DNA from: an uncultured Saprospiraceae bacterium
GTDB taxonomy: Bacteria; Bacteroidota; Bacteroidia; Chitinophagales; Saprospiraceae
NCBI GenBank assembly: GCA_937997635.1
Contig: CALLFA010000010.1
Coordinates: 1-60,678, forward strand
DNA: 60,678 nt
Direction: 5' to 3'
Part shown: positions 45,999 to 56,303 of the stretch, piece after piece
Numbering within the stretch: the stretch's first letter is position 1
Layout of the letters: each line of letters starts with the position of its first letter
Translations under genes and position numbers: made by a program
The notes under the pieces: model-generated
What the model saw: the letters and a program-made list of their open reading frames with translations, nothing else
The model's database searches: none
What the model was told of the DNA's origin: nothing

Positions 45999-47207
45999 AT
46001 GAACTTATGTACCAAAACAACCTTCCTGTTTACTCCATTAATCTTAATTATAGGCTTTACAGCCTGCACAAACACTGCCCTCGATGAGCCTCCAAGTATA
46101 GTAGATGAACTTATCCAACGCTCTGAAAAAATCCAATTAGGTAAGGAATGGGACGCTGTCCAAAATAATTATGCTAAAAATGTATCGCTGCTCAAAAAGA
46201 ATAAAGACGATAATCAAGCAAAATTGGAATTAGCCAATCTATTCATCAAAGAAGCCAGAGTAACCGGTGAGCACGGACACTATTATCCAGGTGCCCTTAA
46301 ACTACTAAATTCCCTGCTTGAGGATAATTCAATTAATAATGACGAAAGATTCCTGGCATTACTAACAAAAGCGGGAGTACAGCTGTCCTTGCACGATTTT
46401 GCTGATGCACTAGAAACTGGAGAACAAGCAGTTAAACTTAATCCTTACAATGCTCAGATTTATGGCGTATTGGTTGATGCTCATGTCGAACTGGGTAATT
46501 ATGATACTGCTGTCAAATTTGCTGATAAGATGGTAAACATCAAACCAGATATTAGGTCATACAGCCGTGTCTCATATTTAAGAGAAATTCATGGAAATAT
46601 CGTAGGTGCAAAAAAAGCGATGCACATGGCTGTTGATGCTGGCTATCCAGGTTTGGAGGAGACAGCATGGGCCATGCTTACTTTGGGTGAGATATATAAT
46701 AAGTATGGAGACCCTACAATTGCCCAAGAAATCTATGAAGCAATATTAGCAGAACGAAAGCATTATCCATTTGCTGTCGCAGCAATCGGTGATCTGGCCC
46801 TAGAACGAAAAGATTTCAAAGTGGCAGAAGCAAAATTAGAGGAGGCTATTGACATCATACCTGAAGTTGGATTTTATATTTCCTTAGCTCATTTATATAA
46901 AGAACAAAATAGAAAAGAGGAATTGAGCAATATAAAAGAAGAAATTTTAGAAATGCTAGAGGATGACGTCGTCCATGGTCACAATATGAATTTAGAATAC
47001 GCTGATGCTTATCTCGATTTGTTTGAAGATCCAAATAAAGCAATGGAATATGTGCAATTGGAGTATGACAAAAGACCAGATAATATCGACGTCAATAAAT
47101 TAATGGCAAAAATATACACGCGCCTTGATAATACAGATATGGCAGAAGTCCATAAATCTGCAGCCTTTAGCACAAATGCGGTGCACCCCGAATTAGATCA
47201 GATGTAA
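45999..47207 (+). CDS. TPR-repeat lipoprotein
   Basis: This is a 402-residue protein with a lipoprotein signal peptide (lipobox GFTACT, Cys at 23). Several tetratricopeptide units are visible from about 110 to 380, for example DFADALETGEQAVKLNPYN, AQIYGVLVDAHVELGNYDTA and ERKDFKVAEAKLEEAIDIIP. It begins 186 bp from the sigma gene in the opposite direction and precedes two DUF4331 genes, so a shared promoter region and a shared role are likely. It is probably a scaffold on the periplasmic face of a membrane. Confidence 0.85.
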   Translation: MNLCTKTTFLFTPLILIIGFTACTNTALDEPPSIVDELIQRSEKIQLGKEWDAVQNNYAKNVSLLKKNKDDNQAKLELANLFIKEARVTGEHGHYYPGALKLLNSLLEDNSINNDERFLALLTKAGVQLSLHDFADALETGEQAVKLNPYNAQIYGVLVDAHVELGNYDTAVKFADKMVNIKPDIRSYSRVSYLREIHGNIVGAKKAMHMAVDAGYPGLEETAWAMLTLGEIYNKYGDPTIAQEIYEAILAERKHYPFAVAAIGDLALERKDFKVAEAKLEEAIDIIPEVGFYISLAHLYKEQNRKEELSNIKEEILEMLEDDVVHGHNMNLEYADAYLDLFEDPNKAMEYVQLEYDKRPDNIDVNKLMAKIYTRLDNTDMAEVHKSAAFSTNAVHPELDQM

Positions 47208-47329
47208 GTGTTAGCTCTATCATTGATGCCTCAAACAGCAAAGGCTAGTTTGAACGAAAGATATCCGCCAAACAACTATTCACTCTGTTCTAACATGACT
47301 AATAAATTTTTCACATAATCAAATTAAAA

Positions 47330-49081
47330 ATGAATATAAACAATCACAGTAAAACATTTATTTGTTCACTGAGTCGCATATCCATGACGTTAGCATTCCT
47401 TCTATATGGATGCTTTATCGTGTTTGCTTCTAGCCACAGAGAAGCGCCTCTCATTGCCAATGATCCCCTTGCCGATAATACAGACTTATATGCTTTTCGA
47501 AGCCCGGATAACCCAAATACGATTACAATTATCGCAAACTACATACCAGCTGAGCTTCCATTTGGAGGGCCAAATTATTACACATTTGGCGAAAACATTA
47601 GGTATGAGATCCATGTGGATAACGATGCTTCTGTACCTGGAGACGAAATCATTTATCGATTTACTTTTAATAGAGTAAATGAAGATGGAACTACATTTTT
47701 TAATATTCGATTAGGACAGCAAAATCTAAAAACCACTTACACGCTAACAAGAAGTATAGATGGTGGTAATAGTTTTCAGACAATACTTACAGATGGATTT
47801 GTACCGCCAAATAACATTGGCCCAAGATCTATTGAGTCTGAAGTGGGTTTGAATACTACATACGAAAGCTTATTTGCACAAGGCATTCAGACAACATCTA
47901 CAGGAGAAACTGTTTTTGCAGGACCTGTAGATGATCCATTTTTTGTTGATTTAGGTGCCATATTTGATTTGGGTAATTCACCGAGACAGGAAGGTGGAAA
48001 TCGTGACGCTCTTGGCAGATTAAACGTGCATACAATCGCTTTGCAGATTCCTATTTCAACATTACTAAAAGACGGAGCTCCTTCTCAACCAACGTCAATC
48101 CTCGATGCTGACTATGTGATCGGAGTATGGGCATCTGCCAGTAGACCTGCGATCAAAACGCTTAGAGCAGGTGAGCCAGCTACATTCAGTGGAGATTGGG
48201 TACAGGTGTCTCGACTAGGAATGCCTTTGACTAATGAAGCAGTGATTCCAATTGGAGATAAAGACTTCTGGAACAGATTATCACCTTATGATGAGATTAG
48301 TGAAACTACCATGGATGAGTATTTTTTTAATCCAGAATTAGCATTGTACATGGATGATGATCTTTTTGGACCTGCTGTGCCTTCATTTGCACCATTCAGA
48401 GTGCAGACAGCAGCATTAGGTACGTTCGATTTTAGTAATGGAGCAGATGGCCTCTTTGGTTTGAAAGGTAATGAAGCACTTGATGGTACTGCCTTAGATG
48501 ATGCCGTATTCGGAACGCTACTATTGCCAGCAGCTGGAAAGCCGCGTTCTGTAGATATCTGGCCAACCTTTCACACAGGCGTACCTAATGTCATTCCTTA
48601 TCAATTAGCTACTGGTAAGGGAGGAAATCCACTGGCAGCAGGTAAGCCGTTTGTCAATAACTTTTTACCAAATGGAGGAGACATGCTGCGTCTAAATATG
48701 GCAGTACCACCTACACCAAGAAACGATGAAAACTTTAGTTCTTTAGGATTGATAAATGCTGCTGTGTTAGGTCTAACAGCTGCACCTTTCAATACCAATA
48801 CAAACATAGAATTCATCCCAAATATGGATGGTTTTCCAAATGGTAGAAGATTAGAAGATGATGTCACTCGGATCGAGCTTCAGGCGGTTGCTGGTGTTGT
48901 GCTAGCAGCAATTGGTTTATGGTATGATGATTTTGATCCAGCTACTTCAGCGAGTCCTGTAACAGAAGACTTAATAAATGTCCTTAGTTATTCAACAGGA
49001 GTAGAAACGAATGATGCTGCGTTCACAAACTCTTTCCCATATCTCGCGATGCCATGGAGAGGTACAGAAATTAACCAATAA
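47330..49081 (+). CDS. DUF4331 protein, short paralogue
   Basis: This is a 583-residue protein with a signal peptide ending near SSHREAP. The whole mature part is a DUF4331 domain: SSHREAPLIANDPLADNTDL (split as SSHREAP and DPLADNTDLYAF), ENIRYEIHVDND, IGVWASASRP and DGFPNGRRLEDDVTRIELQ. The function of DUF4331 is unknown; proteins are secreted and beta-rich. Unlike its neighbour this copy has no C-terminal repeats or type IX tail. It lies 122 bp after the TPR gene and 19 bp before the second copy. Confidence 0.9.
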   Translation: MNINNHSKTFICSLSRISMTLAFLLYGCFIVFASSHREAPLIANDPLADNTDLYAFRSPDNPNTITIIANYIPAELPFGGPNYYTFGENIRYEIHVDNDASVPGDEIIYRFTFNRVNEDGTTFFNIRLGQQNLKTTYTLTRSIDGGNSFQTILTDGFVPPNNIGPRSIESEVGLNTTYESLFAQGIQTTSTGETVFAGPVDDPFFVDLGAIFDLGNSPRQEGGNRDALGRLNVHTIALQIPISTLLKDGAPSQPTSILDADYVIGVWASASRPAIKTLRAGEPATFSGDWVQVSRLGMPLTNEAVIPIGDKDFWNRLSPYDEISETTMDEYFFNPELALYMDDDLFGPAVPSFAPFRVQTAALGTFDFSNGADGLFGLKGNEALDGTALDDAVFGTLLLPAAGKPRSVDIWPTFHTGVPNVIPYQLATGKGGNPLAAGKPFVNNFLPNGGDMLRLNMAVPPTPRNDENFSSLGLINAAVLGLTAAPFNTNTNIEFIPNMDGFPNGRRLEDDVTRIELQAVAGVVLAAIGLWYDDFDPATSASPVTEDLINVLSYSTGVETNDAAFTNSFPYLAMPWRGTEINQ

Positions 49082-49100
49082 AAATCTTTTAACCATAATT

Positions 49101-52100
49101 ATGAATACAATACAAACTTATATAAAACGAGCATTTCTGTGTATTTGTCTTAGTTTGACAATGCACATGTTTGTAAGTGCTTCCAGTCACAGAGAAGCAC
49201 CACTGATTGCAGAAGATCCCTTAGCGGATAATGTAGATTTATATGCTTTCAGAAGTCCAGACAACCCAAATACGATTACAATTATAGCGACATATGTACC
49301 GTTTCAGGTTCCATCAGCAGGTCCAAATTATTATTCGTTCGGTGAGAATATCCGCTATGAAATTCATGTAGATAATGATGCGGCAAATCCTGGAGATGAG
49401 GTTGTTTATAGATTTACTTTTAATCAGATAAATGAAGATCCAAGCACATTTTTCAACATCAGACTAGGTTTACAAAATCTAAAAACTACCTACACATTAG
49501 AGAGGAGTATTGATGGTGGACAGTCTTTTCAAGTCATTGTTGAAAATGGTGTTATACCTCCTAATAATATCGGTCCTAGATCAATAGAAAGTGAAGCTGG
49601 TCTAAATACAGATTACGGTACACTTTTTCAAAGTGCAATCACGACTGCAAGAACAGGAGAACAAGTATTTGCAGGACCAACTGATGATCCATTTTTTGTG
49701 GATTTGAGTGGTATTTTTGATTTAGGCGATGCACCCAGACAAAATGGAACCCCTGTAGATGATCTTGCTTGCTTGAATGTAAGTGCAATTGCAATCCAAA
49801 TACCGATCGTCTCACTATTAAAAGCTGGAGCACCAGCAGAGCCTACATCCATACTAGATTCTGATTATGTGATTGGAGTATGGGCTTCGGCTAGCAGACC
49901 TTCTATGACGACATTAAGCACTGATGCTGATCCTAGTGTCAATGGAGACTGGATACAAGTTTCAAGAATTGGAATGCCTTTGACTAACGAAGCTGTGATT
50001 CCAGTTGGAGCTAAAGATTTTTGGAATGCTATTTCTCCTTATGACGAGATTTCAGAGACAACGCTTGATCAATATTTCTTCAATCCAGAACTAGGTTTAT
50101 ACATGGATGATGATTTATTCGGAGGCGCAGTTCCAGCACTAGGTCCGCTTCGTATTCAAACGAATAGTTTGGGCGCTTTTGATTTTTCTAATGGCGCAGA
50201 TGGCTTGTGGTCTTTGAAGGGATCTGATGCAGTGGCAGGTACAGCGCTCGATGATGCTGTGTTTGGAAGTTTATTATTGCCTGGTCCTGGATTACCACGA
50301 TCAGTGGATTTATGGCCAGCGTTTCATACTGGAGTTCCAAACGTTATACCATATCAGTTGGCTACTGGCAAGGGAGGAAATCCTTTGGCAGCAGGCAAAC
50401 CATTCGTCAATAACTTCTTGCCAAATGGAGGCGATATGCTCAGATTAAATATGGCCGTCCCACCAACCCCTAGAGATGACGCTAATTTCAGTTCTCTTGG
50501 TTTGATCCAGGCAGCTGCTATAGGACTTACCGTAGCGCCATTTAATACTAACAGCGATTTAGAATTCTTACCAAACATGGATGGATTTCCAAATGGCCGA
50601 AGATTAGAAGATGATGTGACCAGAATTGAATTGCAAGCTGTTTCTGGTGTCGTGCTAGCAGCAGTAGGTTTGTGGTATGATGATTTTGACCCTAATACCT
50701 CGGAGAGTCCAGTTACTCAAGATTTATTAGATGTATTGACATATACGACTGGTGTCGAGACTAATGATAGACCATTCAGTGGTTCATTTCCATACTTAGC
50801 TATGCCTGGTAGTGGTACTGGTGATTGTAGTGGTAGATTAGTCCAAGATGAAGCGGTTGCACCTCCAGCACAAAATGTAGTAGGGTCAATATATGTGTCA
50901 TCAAATACGCAGAATCAAATTGCGGTTTTAGATATAGATGAATCTAATGCAATAAGTTCATCCACATTCAGAACTTTAGCCAATGATGGAGATGGTATTT
51001 ACTTTGATTTAAACAATGGCTTATTGTATCAATTAAATAGAGATAATGGTGCCGTGTACGTTTTTGAGCAAGTCGAGGAAGGAGATTACCAAGTTGCAGG
51101 ACTTTCGGGTGCAGAATCCATAAACGGCAGAGAAATCACCGTGAGTGGAGATCGATTGGTTATTGCTCAAGATGCAGATGACAGGAATGGTCAGCAAAAC
51201 AGATTCATTGTATTAACAAGAAGTGAAGATGGTACATCCTTCAGTTTAGCCAGCAGATATAATACAGATATCAACCTATGGGGGATACAAGCTGTAGGTG
51301 AGACAATGTATGCCATTGAAGACAATTCGAATCGTCTTGCCATATTTAGAAATTTCTTCGCTGCTCGGTCTGGAAATATTAGCCCAAGTAGAAGTGTTGA
51401 AATAGAAGGCTTAGTAAGGACACATGGTCTGCATTACATTCCAAGTCAAGACCTAATGCTGATGACAGATATCGGTTCAGCAGGATCAGCAGATGACGGA
51501 GCTATTGTGGTCATACAAAACTTTACTTTAGTGTCAGCAGATAATGTTGTCACCTTGTCTGAGCAAGTCCGAATTGAAGGTTCAAATACATTTTTAGGAA
51601 ACCCTGTCGATGTTTCTTTTAATAAAGATAATCAAATGATGTATGTGGCTGAGCGAGCTAATGGCGGTGGCAGAATATTGGCATTTCCATTAAATAGCAC
51701 AGGAGGAAATATGTCTCCTACATTTAATTTAGAATTTGCTGGTGCTTCAGCCATACATGTACCAGGCGAAGAAGATGGTGTTTTATCTCAGGAGTTAATG
51801 ACAGTTGCGCAGCTATTTGTATCAAGCAATACAGATCAACAGATAGGGGTGTATAATATTGTAGAAGATAATGGCGTATCCCGACAGACCTTCAATAATT
51901 TTGCAAGAGATGCTGATGGTATATATTATCGTGCTGAGACAGATATGCTGTATCAAGTCAATAGAATGAATAATTCGATTTCAGAATTCAGTAATGTAAA
52001 CGATGCTTTAATGACAGGACAAAATCCAATGTTAACAGCACTATCATCTGCTGAATTCTCCAATGGAAGAGAATTGGCATTTTCAGGCAATCGACTTGTC

Positions 52101-53057
52101 GTATCCCAGGATGCTAACGATTCAAATGGTCAAGTCAATGCATTTGTGATATTTAATATTGAAGATGGTAGCATCCGATTTGATCGCGAATTAGTCGCTG
52201 ATGTCAATCTTTGGGGAATCCAAGCTGTTGGAGAGTCCATGTTTGCTATTGTAGATAATTCTAATTTGCTTGTAGAGTACGATGACTTTTTCAGTAGTCA
52301 AGGTCCAACTATCTCTGCCGACAGAACGATCTCAATAGAGGGCATAATCAGAACTCATGGAATAAATTACGACGCTGCAAGCGATGTGATGTATTTGACT
52401 GATGTAGGTGATGCTGCTAGTGATACTGATGGTGGGTTCACAGTCATAGCTAACTATCAAGCAGCATCAGCTGATGGAGTAGTCTCACTAAGTGAACAAA
52501 TAAGAATAGAAGGAGAGCAATCTCTGTTAGGTAACCCAGTCGATATTGTCTGGGATCCAGGTACACAGATGATTTATATTGCGGAAAGAGCGAATAATGG
52601 TGGAAGAGTTTTAGGATTCATCTCTCCGACATCATCAGGAGATCTTTCCCCTTCTTATGATGATTTATTCCCTGGAGCATCTGCAGTCTTTTTATCTCCT
52701 TTCGGAACAGGTATGAGCTTCAATCGGGAAATTGTCAGTAAAATGGTAATGGATGTAGAAGTCACAGAATCATCTACAAAAATCCAACAAAATAGGGTCA
52801 ACCAACTAGAAGTTCCTAGCTACAGACTGACTCCTAATCCTGCACAAGACTTTATCAATATCGACATAAATGGAGTTAAAGATCTATCTACTCCAACACA
52901 AATCGATGTATTTACAAATGCAGGTAAATTGTTAATAAGTAGAACTACGAACGAGCGAAGTTCTTCTCTTGAAATTGGTGATTTGGCGCCAGGTTTATAT
53001 TATATAAGAGCACAGCGACCATCTAATAGTGAAATCATAAAGTTTATTAAACACTAA
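49101..53057 (+). CDS. DUF4331 protein fused to a duplicated repeat domain and T9SS tail
   Basis: The ATG at 49101 (MNTIQTYIKRAF) is chosen; the frame runs back to 49011 inside the previous gene. The protein is about 1,318 residues. A signal peptide and a DUF4331 domain (about 30-570) closely resemble the upstream protein. Two ~300-residue repeats follow, starting near 593 (SIYVSSNTQNQIAVLD) and 901 (QLFVSSNTDQQIGVYN). They share INLWGIQAVGETMYAIEDNS / VNLWGIQAVGESMFAIVDNS and look like beta-propeller halves. A type IX sorting domain begins near 1240 (YRLTPNPAQDF). It is probably a surface-attached protein. Confidence 0.92.
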   Translation: MNTIQTYIKRAFLCICLSLTMHMFVSASSHREAPLIAEDPLADNVDLYAFRSPDNPNTITIIATYVPFQVPSAGPNYYSFGENIRYEIHVDNDAANPGDEVVYRFTFNQINEDPSTFFNIRLGLQNLKTTYTLERSIDGGQSFQVIVENGVIPPNNIGPRSIESEAGLNTDYGTLFQSAITTARTGEQVFAGPTDDPFFVDLSGIFDLGDAPRQNGTPVDDLACLNVSAIAIQIPIVSLLKAGAPAEPTSILDSDYVIGVWASASRPSMTTLSTDADPSVNGDWIQVSRIGMPLTNEAVIPVGAKDFWNAISPYDEISETTLDQYFFNPELGLYMDDDLFGGAVPALGPLRIQTNSLGAFDFSNGADGLWSLKGSDAVAGTALDDAVFGSLLLPGPGLPRSVDLWPAFHTGVPNVIPYQLATGKGGNPLAAGKPFVNNFLPNGGDMLRLNMAVPPTPRDDANFSSLGLIQAAAIGLTVAPFNTNSDLEFLPNMDGFPNGRRLEDDVTRIELQAVSGVVLAAVGLWYDDFDPNTSESPVTQDLLDVLTYTTGVETNDRPFSGSFPYLAMPGSGTGDCSGRLVQDEAVAPPAQNVVGSIYVSSNTQNQIAVLDIDESNAISSSTFRTLANDGDGIYFDLNNGLLYQLNRDNGAVYVFEQVEEGDYQVAGLSGAESINGREITVSGDRLVIAQDADDRNGQQNRFIVLTRSEDGTSFSLASRYNTDINLWGIQAVGETMYAIEDNSNRLAIFRNFFAARSGNISPSRSVEIEGLVRTHGLHYIPSQDLMLMTDIGSAGSADDGAIVVIQNFTLVSADNVVTLSEQVRIEGSNTFLGNPVDVSFNKDNQMMYVAERANGGGRILAFPLNSTGGNMSPTFNLEFAGASAIHVPGEEDGVLSQELMTVAQLFVSSNTDQQIGVYNIVEDNGVSRQTFNNFARDADGIYYRAETDMLYQVNRMNNSISEFSNVNDALMTGQNPMLTALSSAEFSNGRELAFSGNRLVVSQDANDSNGQVNAFVIFNIEDGSIRFDRELVADVNLWGIQAVGESMFAIVDNSNLLVEYDDFFSSQGPTISADRTISIEGIIRTHGINYDAASDVMYLTDVGDAASDTDGGFTVIANYQAASADGVVSLSEQIRIEGEQSLLGNPVDIVWDPGTQMIYIAERANNGGRVLGFISPTSSGDLSPSYDDLFPGASAVFLSPFGTGMSFNREIVSKMVMDVEVTESSTKIQQNRVNQLEVPSYRLTPNPAQDFINIDINGVKDLSTPTQIDVFTNAGKLLISRTTNERSSSLEIGDLAPGLYYIRAQRPSNSEIIKFIKH

Positions 53058-53077
53058 ATTCAACTGCGTTCATTGTA

Positions 53078-53105
53078 AAGGCTGCCCATTTATTTGGGCA
53101 GCCTT
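53078..53105 (+). terminator. Terminator of the DUF4331 operon
   Basis: AAGGCTGCCCA (53078-53088) pairs perfectly with TGGGCAGCCTT (53095-53105), followed by TTTT. It lies 20 bp after the stop of the second DUF4331 gene. This is a strong rho-independent terminator. Confidence 0.95.
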
Positions 53106-53116
53106 TTTTATCATAT

Positions 53117-53226
53117 ACTGTCTGGAACAGGATTTATAGGATTTTAGGATTTACAAGATTGCATTTGCTTAACTGTCCGGAACAGGATTTATAAGATTTT
53201 AGGATTTGCACGATTGCATTTGCTCA
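53117..53226. repeat. Two tandem 55-bp repeats
   Basis: Units at 53117-53171 and 53172-53226 share ACTGTCTGGAACAGGATTTA, then a run of GGATTT/GGATTTTAGGATTT and GATTGCATTTGCT, with only a few differences. A third start (ATTGTCTGAA) follows. The GGATTT-rich core is a kind of spacer seen in other Bacteroidota intergenic regions. No gene is seen between 53106 and 53479. Confidence 0.85.
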
Positions 53227-53241
53227 ATTGTCTGAATAAAA

Positions 53242-53322
53242 GCCCTGAAAGGGCGCCAGACAATAGCCAAGGGTAAAACCCTTGTTAAAAAAATTATTGT
53301 ATAATACAAGCCCTGAAAGGGC
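53242..53322. repeat. Palindromes GCCCTGAAAGGGC (two copies) and AAGGGT-AAA-ACCCTT
   Basis: GCCCTGAAAGGGC at 53242-53254 and 53310-53322 flank a third hairpin (53269-53283). The same GCCCTGAAAG motif occurs next to the multi-hairpin element at 20759. This looks like a REP-like unit in the gap upstream of the sialate esterase gene. Confidence 0.75.
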
Positions 53323-53479
53323 GTAAGCAAAAACACCATGCGTCAATAAGAAATACTTATCCTAGTACAAGAATTTCTTGAACGCTGAATCACTTTACTT
53401 AAAAAGGGTACTAGATTATTAAGTTAAGTCCATGTTTAAAGTTGACCTTTCGTATCTTAGTCTAAATCATTCTCTTATC

Positions 53480-55492
53480 ATGAAAGGTTACACATTTCTA
53501 ACACTTGCCAGTTTATCCATTTATTTGTTATTTTCTTCATGCTCTTCAAAAAGACAAGTTGCTGAAATTGCTCAGCCAGTTGTCCAAACTCCACCACCTC
53601 CACTGCAGGTCAATTCGCTCTTCTCTGATCACATGGTATTGCAACGTGATGATTATGTTGCTGTTTGGGGCAAAGCAGAGCCTCACACAGTAGTGACTGT
53701 CAAAGGCAGTTGGGATCAAGAAGCAAAAACATTTGCCGACAACGATGGTGTATGGATGACTAAAATAAAAACAGATGAAACCGGTAGATCTCATACATTG
53801 ACCATTGCCTCAGATGGAGACACCATAACGATTAATGATGTGTTATTTGGCGAAGTGTGGCTGGCTTCGGGGCAGTCAAATATGGAAATGCCAGTAAAAG
53901 GCTGGCCTCCGAACGACCCGATTCAAGATTCAGCGAATGAAACAGCTTCGGCTAATTATCCTGACATCAGAATGATTACAGTGCAGCGCAATAAGTCCAC
54001 AACGCCGTTGGATGATTTTACGGGTTCTTGGGAAACAGCATCACCTACTACAGTGGGAGAGTTTAGCGCAACAGCTTATTTCTTTGCTCGAGAATTATAT
54101 CAGGAATTGGGTGTGCCTATTGGCATCATACATACGAGCTGGGGAGGTACTCCGGCAGAGTCCTGGACAAGTAGAGAGAATTTATTGACCCTTGGAGATT
54201 TTGATCAGCAATTGACTTTACTTGGTGATAAAGAAAAGGAAAAAGAGACGGAAGCTTGGTTTTCAAGTAAGAAAAAAGTAGCGATTCCTGATACAGAGAT
54301 TGGATGGAGAAATCTCGATTTGTTGGATCATAATAATTCCCCAAACATGCCAGACAAGTCATTGAGCATTTCTCTGCCAGGACGGTTTGATGACAGTTTG
54401 AATGATGAAATAGATGGGGTCTTTTGGTTGTACAAAGCATTTGAGTTAGATAAAGTGAACGATGATGTCACATTGAAGATTGGTGCCGTCGATGATATGG
54501 ACGCAAGCTACATCAATGGAAAACCAGTTGGTAAAATGGTTGGAAATGGAAAGTACAATCTGGAAAGAAATTATACCATTCCCAAAAAATTATTAAAAAA
54601 AGGAACAAACATCTTGGCAATTAGAGCGATTGACACGGGAGGTCCTGGTAGTGTAGACGGACCCATTGAATTGGTGTCTGCTGATGGATCGATGTCACTT
54701 GCAGGAGATTGGAAAGCTAGAGCTGTTGCAGAAATCCATAATGGTGATTTCTATGTTTATGATGATTCAAATACATTCGAAAGACCAGACATCGTGAAGA
54801 CAACATCACATACGCCTTCAGTCTTATACAACGCAATGATTCACCCTATTTCTCCATATTCTATGAAAGGAGCCATTTGGTATCAAGGCGAATCAAATGT
54901 CGGTAGAGCAGATCAATATCGACGATTATTTCCGACAATGATCAACGATTGGAGGAGGCAATGGGGCACTTCCTTTCCTTTTTATTTTGTACAAATAGCA
55001 CCGTATAATTATGGGAATAATCTATCAGCTGGATTACGAGACGCACAACGGCAAACGCTCTCTCTTCCTAAAACAGGAATGGTAGTCACCATGGATATTG
55101 GCAATTACGAAAACATACATCCAGCCAATAAACAAGATGTAGGCAAACGCTTAGCAGGTCTCGCTATGGCCAATGATTATGATAAACACCTTGTAGCTTC
55201 TGGTCCTGTGTTCAAATCAGTGAAGTTTACGAATGGAGTAGCTACGGTTGCATTTGATCACTTAGGGTCTGGTTTAAAGGCCTCTCCTGAGGGACTAACT
55301 GGATTCGAATTAGCTGGAAGAGATAACAAATTTTATCCAGCTGAAGCAGAAATACAAGGCGATGTCGTTATTGTCAAATCAAGCAAAGTAGATGCACCTG
55401 CTACTGTAAGATATGCTTGGGATGACCGAGGCATTCCAACATTATTTAATACGGAAGGACTTCCTGCAAGTTCGTTTAGTGCGCAGTGGTGA
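53480..55492 (+). CDS. Sialate O-acetylesterase, lipoprotein
   Basis: The ATG at 53480 (MKGYTFLTLASLS) gives a lipoprotein signal with lipobox FSSC; the frame extends to 53432. The protein is about 670 residues. The SGNH-type esterase motifs are GEVWLASGQSNMEMPVKGW (nucleophile Ser in GQSNM) and AIWYQGESNVGRADQYR. An inserted galactose-binding-like beta domain lies between them (FDDSLNDEIDGVFWLYK..., YINGKPVG). Family members remove acetyl groups from sialic acids or plant polysaccharides. The small membrane gene overlaps its stop. Confidence 0.9.
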   Translation: MKGYTFLTLASLSIYLLFSSCSSKRQVAEIAQPVVQTPPPPLQVNSLFSDHMVLQRDDYVAVWGKAEPHTVVTVKGSWDQEAKTFADNDGVWMTKIKTDETGRSHTLTIASDGDTITINDVLFGEVWLASGQSNMEMPVKGWPPNDPIQDSANETASANYPDIRMITVQRNKSTTPLDDFTGSWETASPTTVGEFSATAYFFARELYQELGVPIGIIHTSWGGTPAESWTSRENLLTLGDFDQQLTLLGDKEKEKETEAWFSSKKKVAIPDTEIGWRNLDLLDHNNSPNMPDKSLSISLPGRFDDSLNDEIDGVFWLYKAFELDKVNDDVTLKIGAVDDMDASYINGKPVGKMVGNGKYNLERNYTIPKKLLKKGTNILAIRAIDTGGPGSVDGPIELVSADGSMSLAGDWKARAVAEIHNGDFYVYDDSNTFERPDIVKTTSHTPSVLYNAMIHPISPYSMKGAIWYQGESNVGRADQYRRLFPTMINDWRRQWGTSFPFYFVQIAPYNYGNNLSAGLRDAQRQTLSLPKTGMVVTMDIGNYENIHPANKQDVGKRLAGLAMANDYDKHLVASGPVFKSVKFTNGVATVAFDHLGSGLKASPEGLTGFELAGRDNKFYPAEAEIQGDVVIVKSSKVDAPATVRYAWDDRGIPTLFNTEGLPASSFSAQW

Positions 55493-55776
55493 TACGACGC
55501 TTGAAGCTCAAAAAACTATTTGCGTTCACAGCACTTGTATTGATGGTGCCATTAATCGCAATGCAATTTACCGAAGAAGTGAATTGGAGTGTGTTTGATT
55601 TTATCATTGGCGGTGCTTTGTTGTTTTTGGTTGGACTGGCACTTAATGTTGCGTGGATAACAATTCAAAAAAAGGAGCATCGAATTATATTGTGCCTTGT
55701 CATTCTATTTTTATTTGTTCTGATTTGGGCTGAGTTAGCAGTTGGTATTTTTAATAGTCGATTTGCTGGGTCTTGA
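55489..55776 (+). CDS. Small membrane protein
   Basis: This protein has about 95 residues, with a GTG start at 55489 overlapping the esterase TGA (GTGA), or a GTG one codon earlier. Three hydrophobic segments are visible (about 7-24, 35-56 and 64-84); the linker holds FTEEVNWS. It is probably translationally coupled to the esterase gene. The family is not recognised. A role in the esterase's localisation is possible but unproven. Confidence 0.7.
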   Translation: MIRRLKLKKLFAFTALVLMVPLIAMQFTEEVNWSVFDFIIGGALLFLVGLALNVAWITIQKKEHRIILCLVILFLFVLIWAELAVGIFNSRFAGS

Positions 55777-55986
55777 TGTCCTTTTTACATATATGTTCAA
55801 CCCATGTGTTGTACCTACGGCACAACCATTTTAGCATTTGACTCTGCTACCAATATTGTGTACCTACGGCACATTTCACATTGTCATTTCCGTAGGAGCA
55901 CAACTGAGTGTCTCTGGATGATGAATGTAAATTCTCCTCTAATCATAAGAGTGCCTGCGTAATCGGGTGGGGTGGTCAAACATTAA

Positions 55987-56205
55987 CCCACATTGCGCAT
56001 TGAGGTGATCTGATAGCCGATTATTGCTGGTTTATTGAGCATGAAATTTCTGTCTGTGTACTACAGATTTTACATGTTGTGGATCCTCACAAGAACCAAT
56101 GGTGCTCTATGATTTAATTGATTAAATAGTCCCATAGGGACTAAATATTGGTAGTCATTTCACACATATAAATCATTGTGCCGTAGGTACAAAACGTGTT
56201 GCTTA
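55987..56205. repeat. 219-bp direct repeat, copy 1
   Basis: This copy matches 56304-56522 at an offset of 317 bp with five mismatches and no gaps by hand count (about 214 of 219). It includes ATTGCGCATTGAGGTGATCT, TAGTCCCATAGGGACTA and GTGCCGTAGGTAC. It is a recent duplication within the palindrome cluster. Confidence 0.95.
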
Positions 56206-56303
56206 AAGCAAAGTCGTGTACCCACATTCCGTACCTAACGGCACGGCAATTACATTCAAATAATGATACTACCTACATATCGTCCCTACGGGACAATTAT
56301 CAT

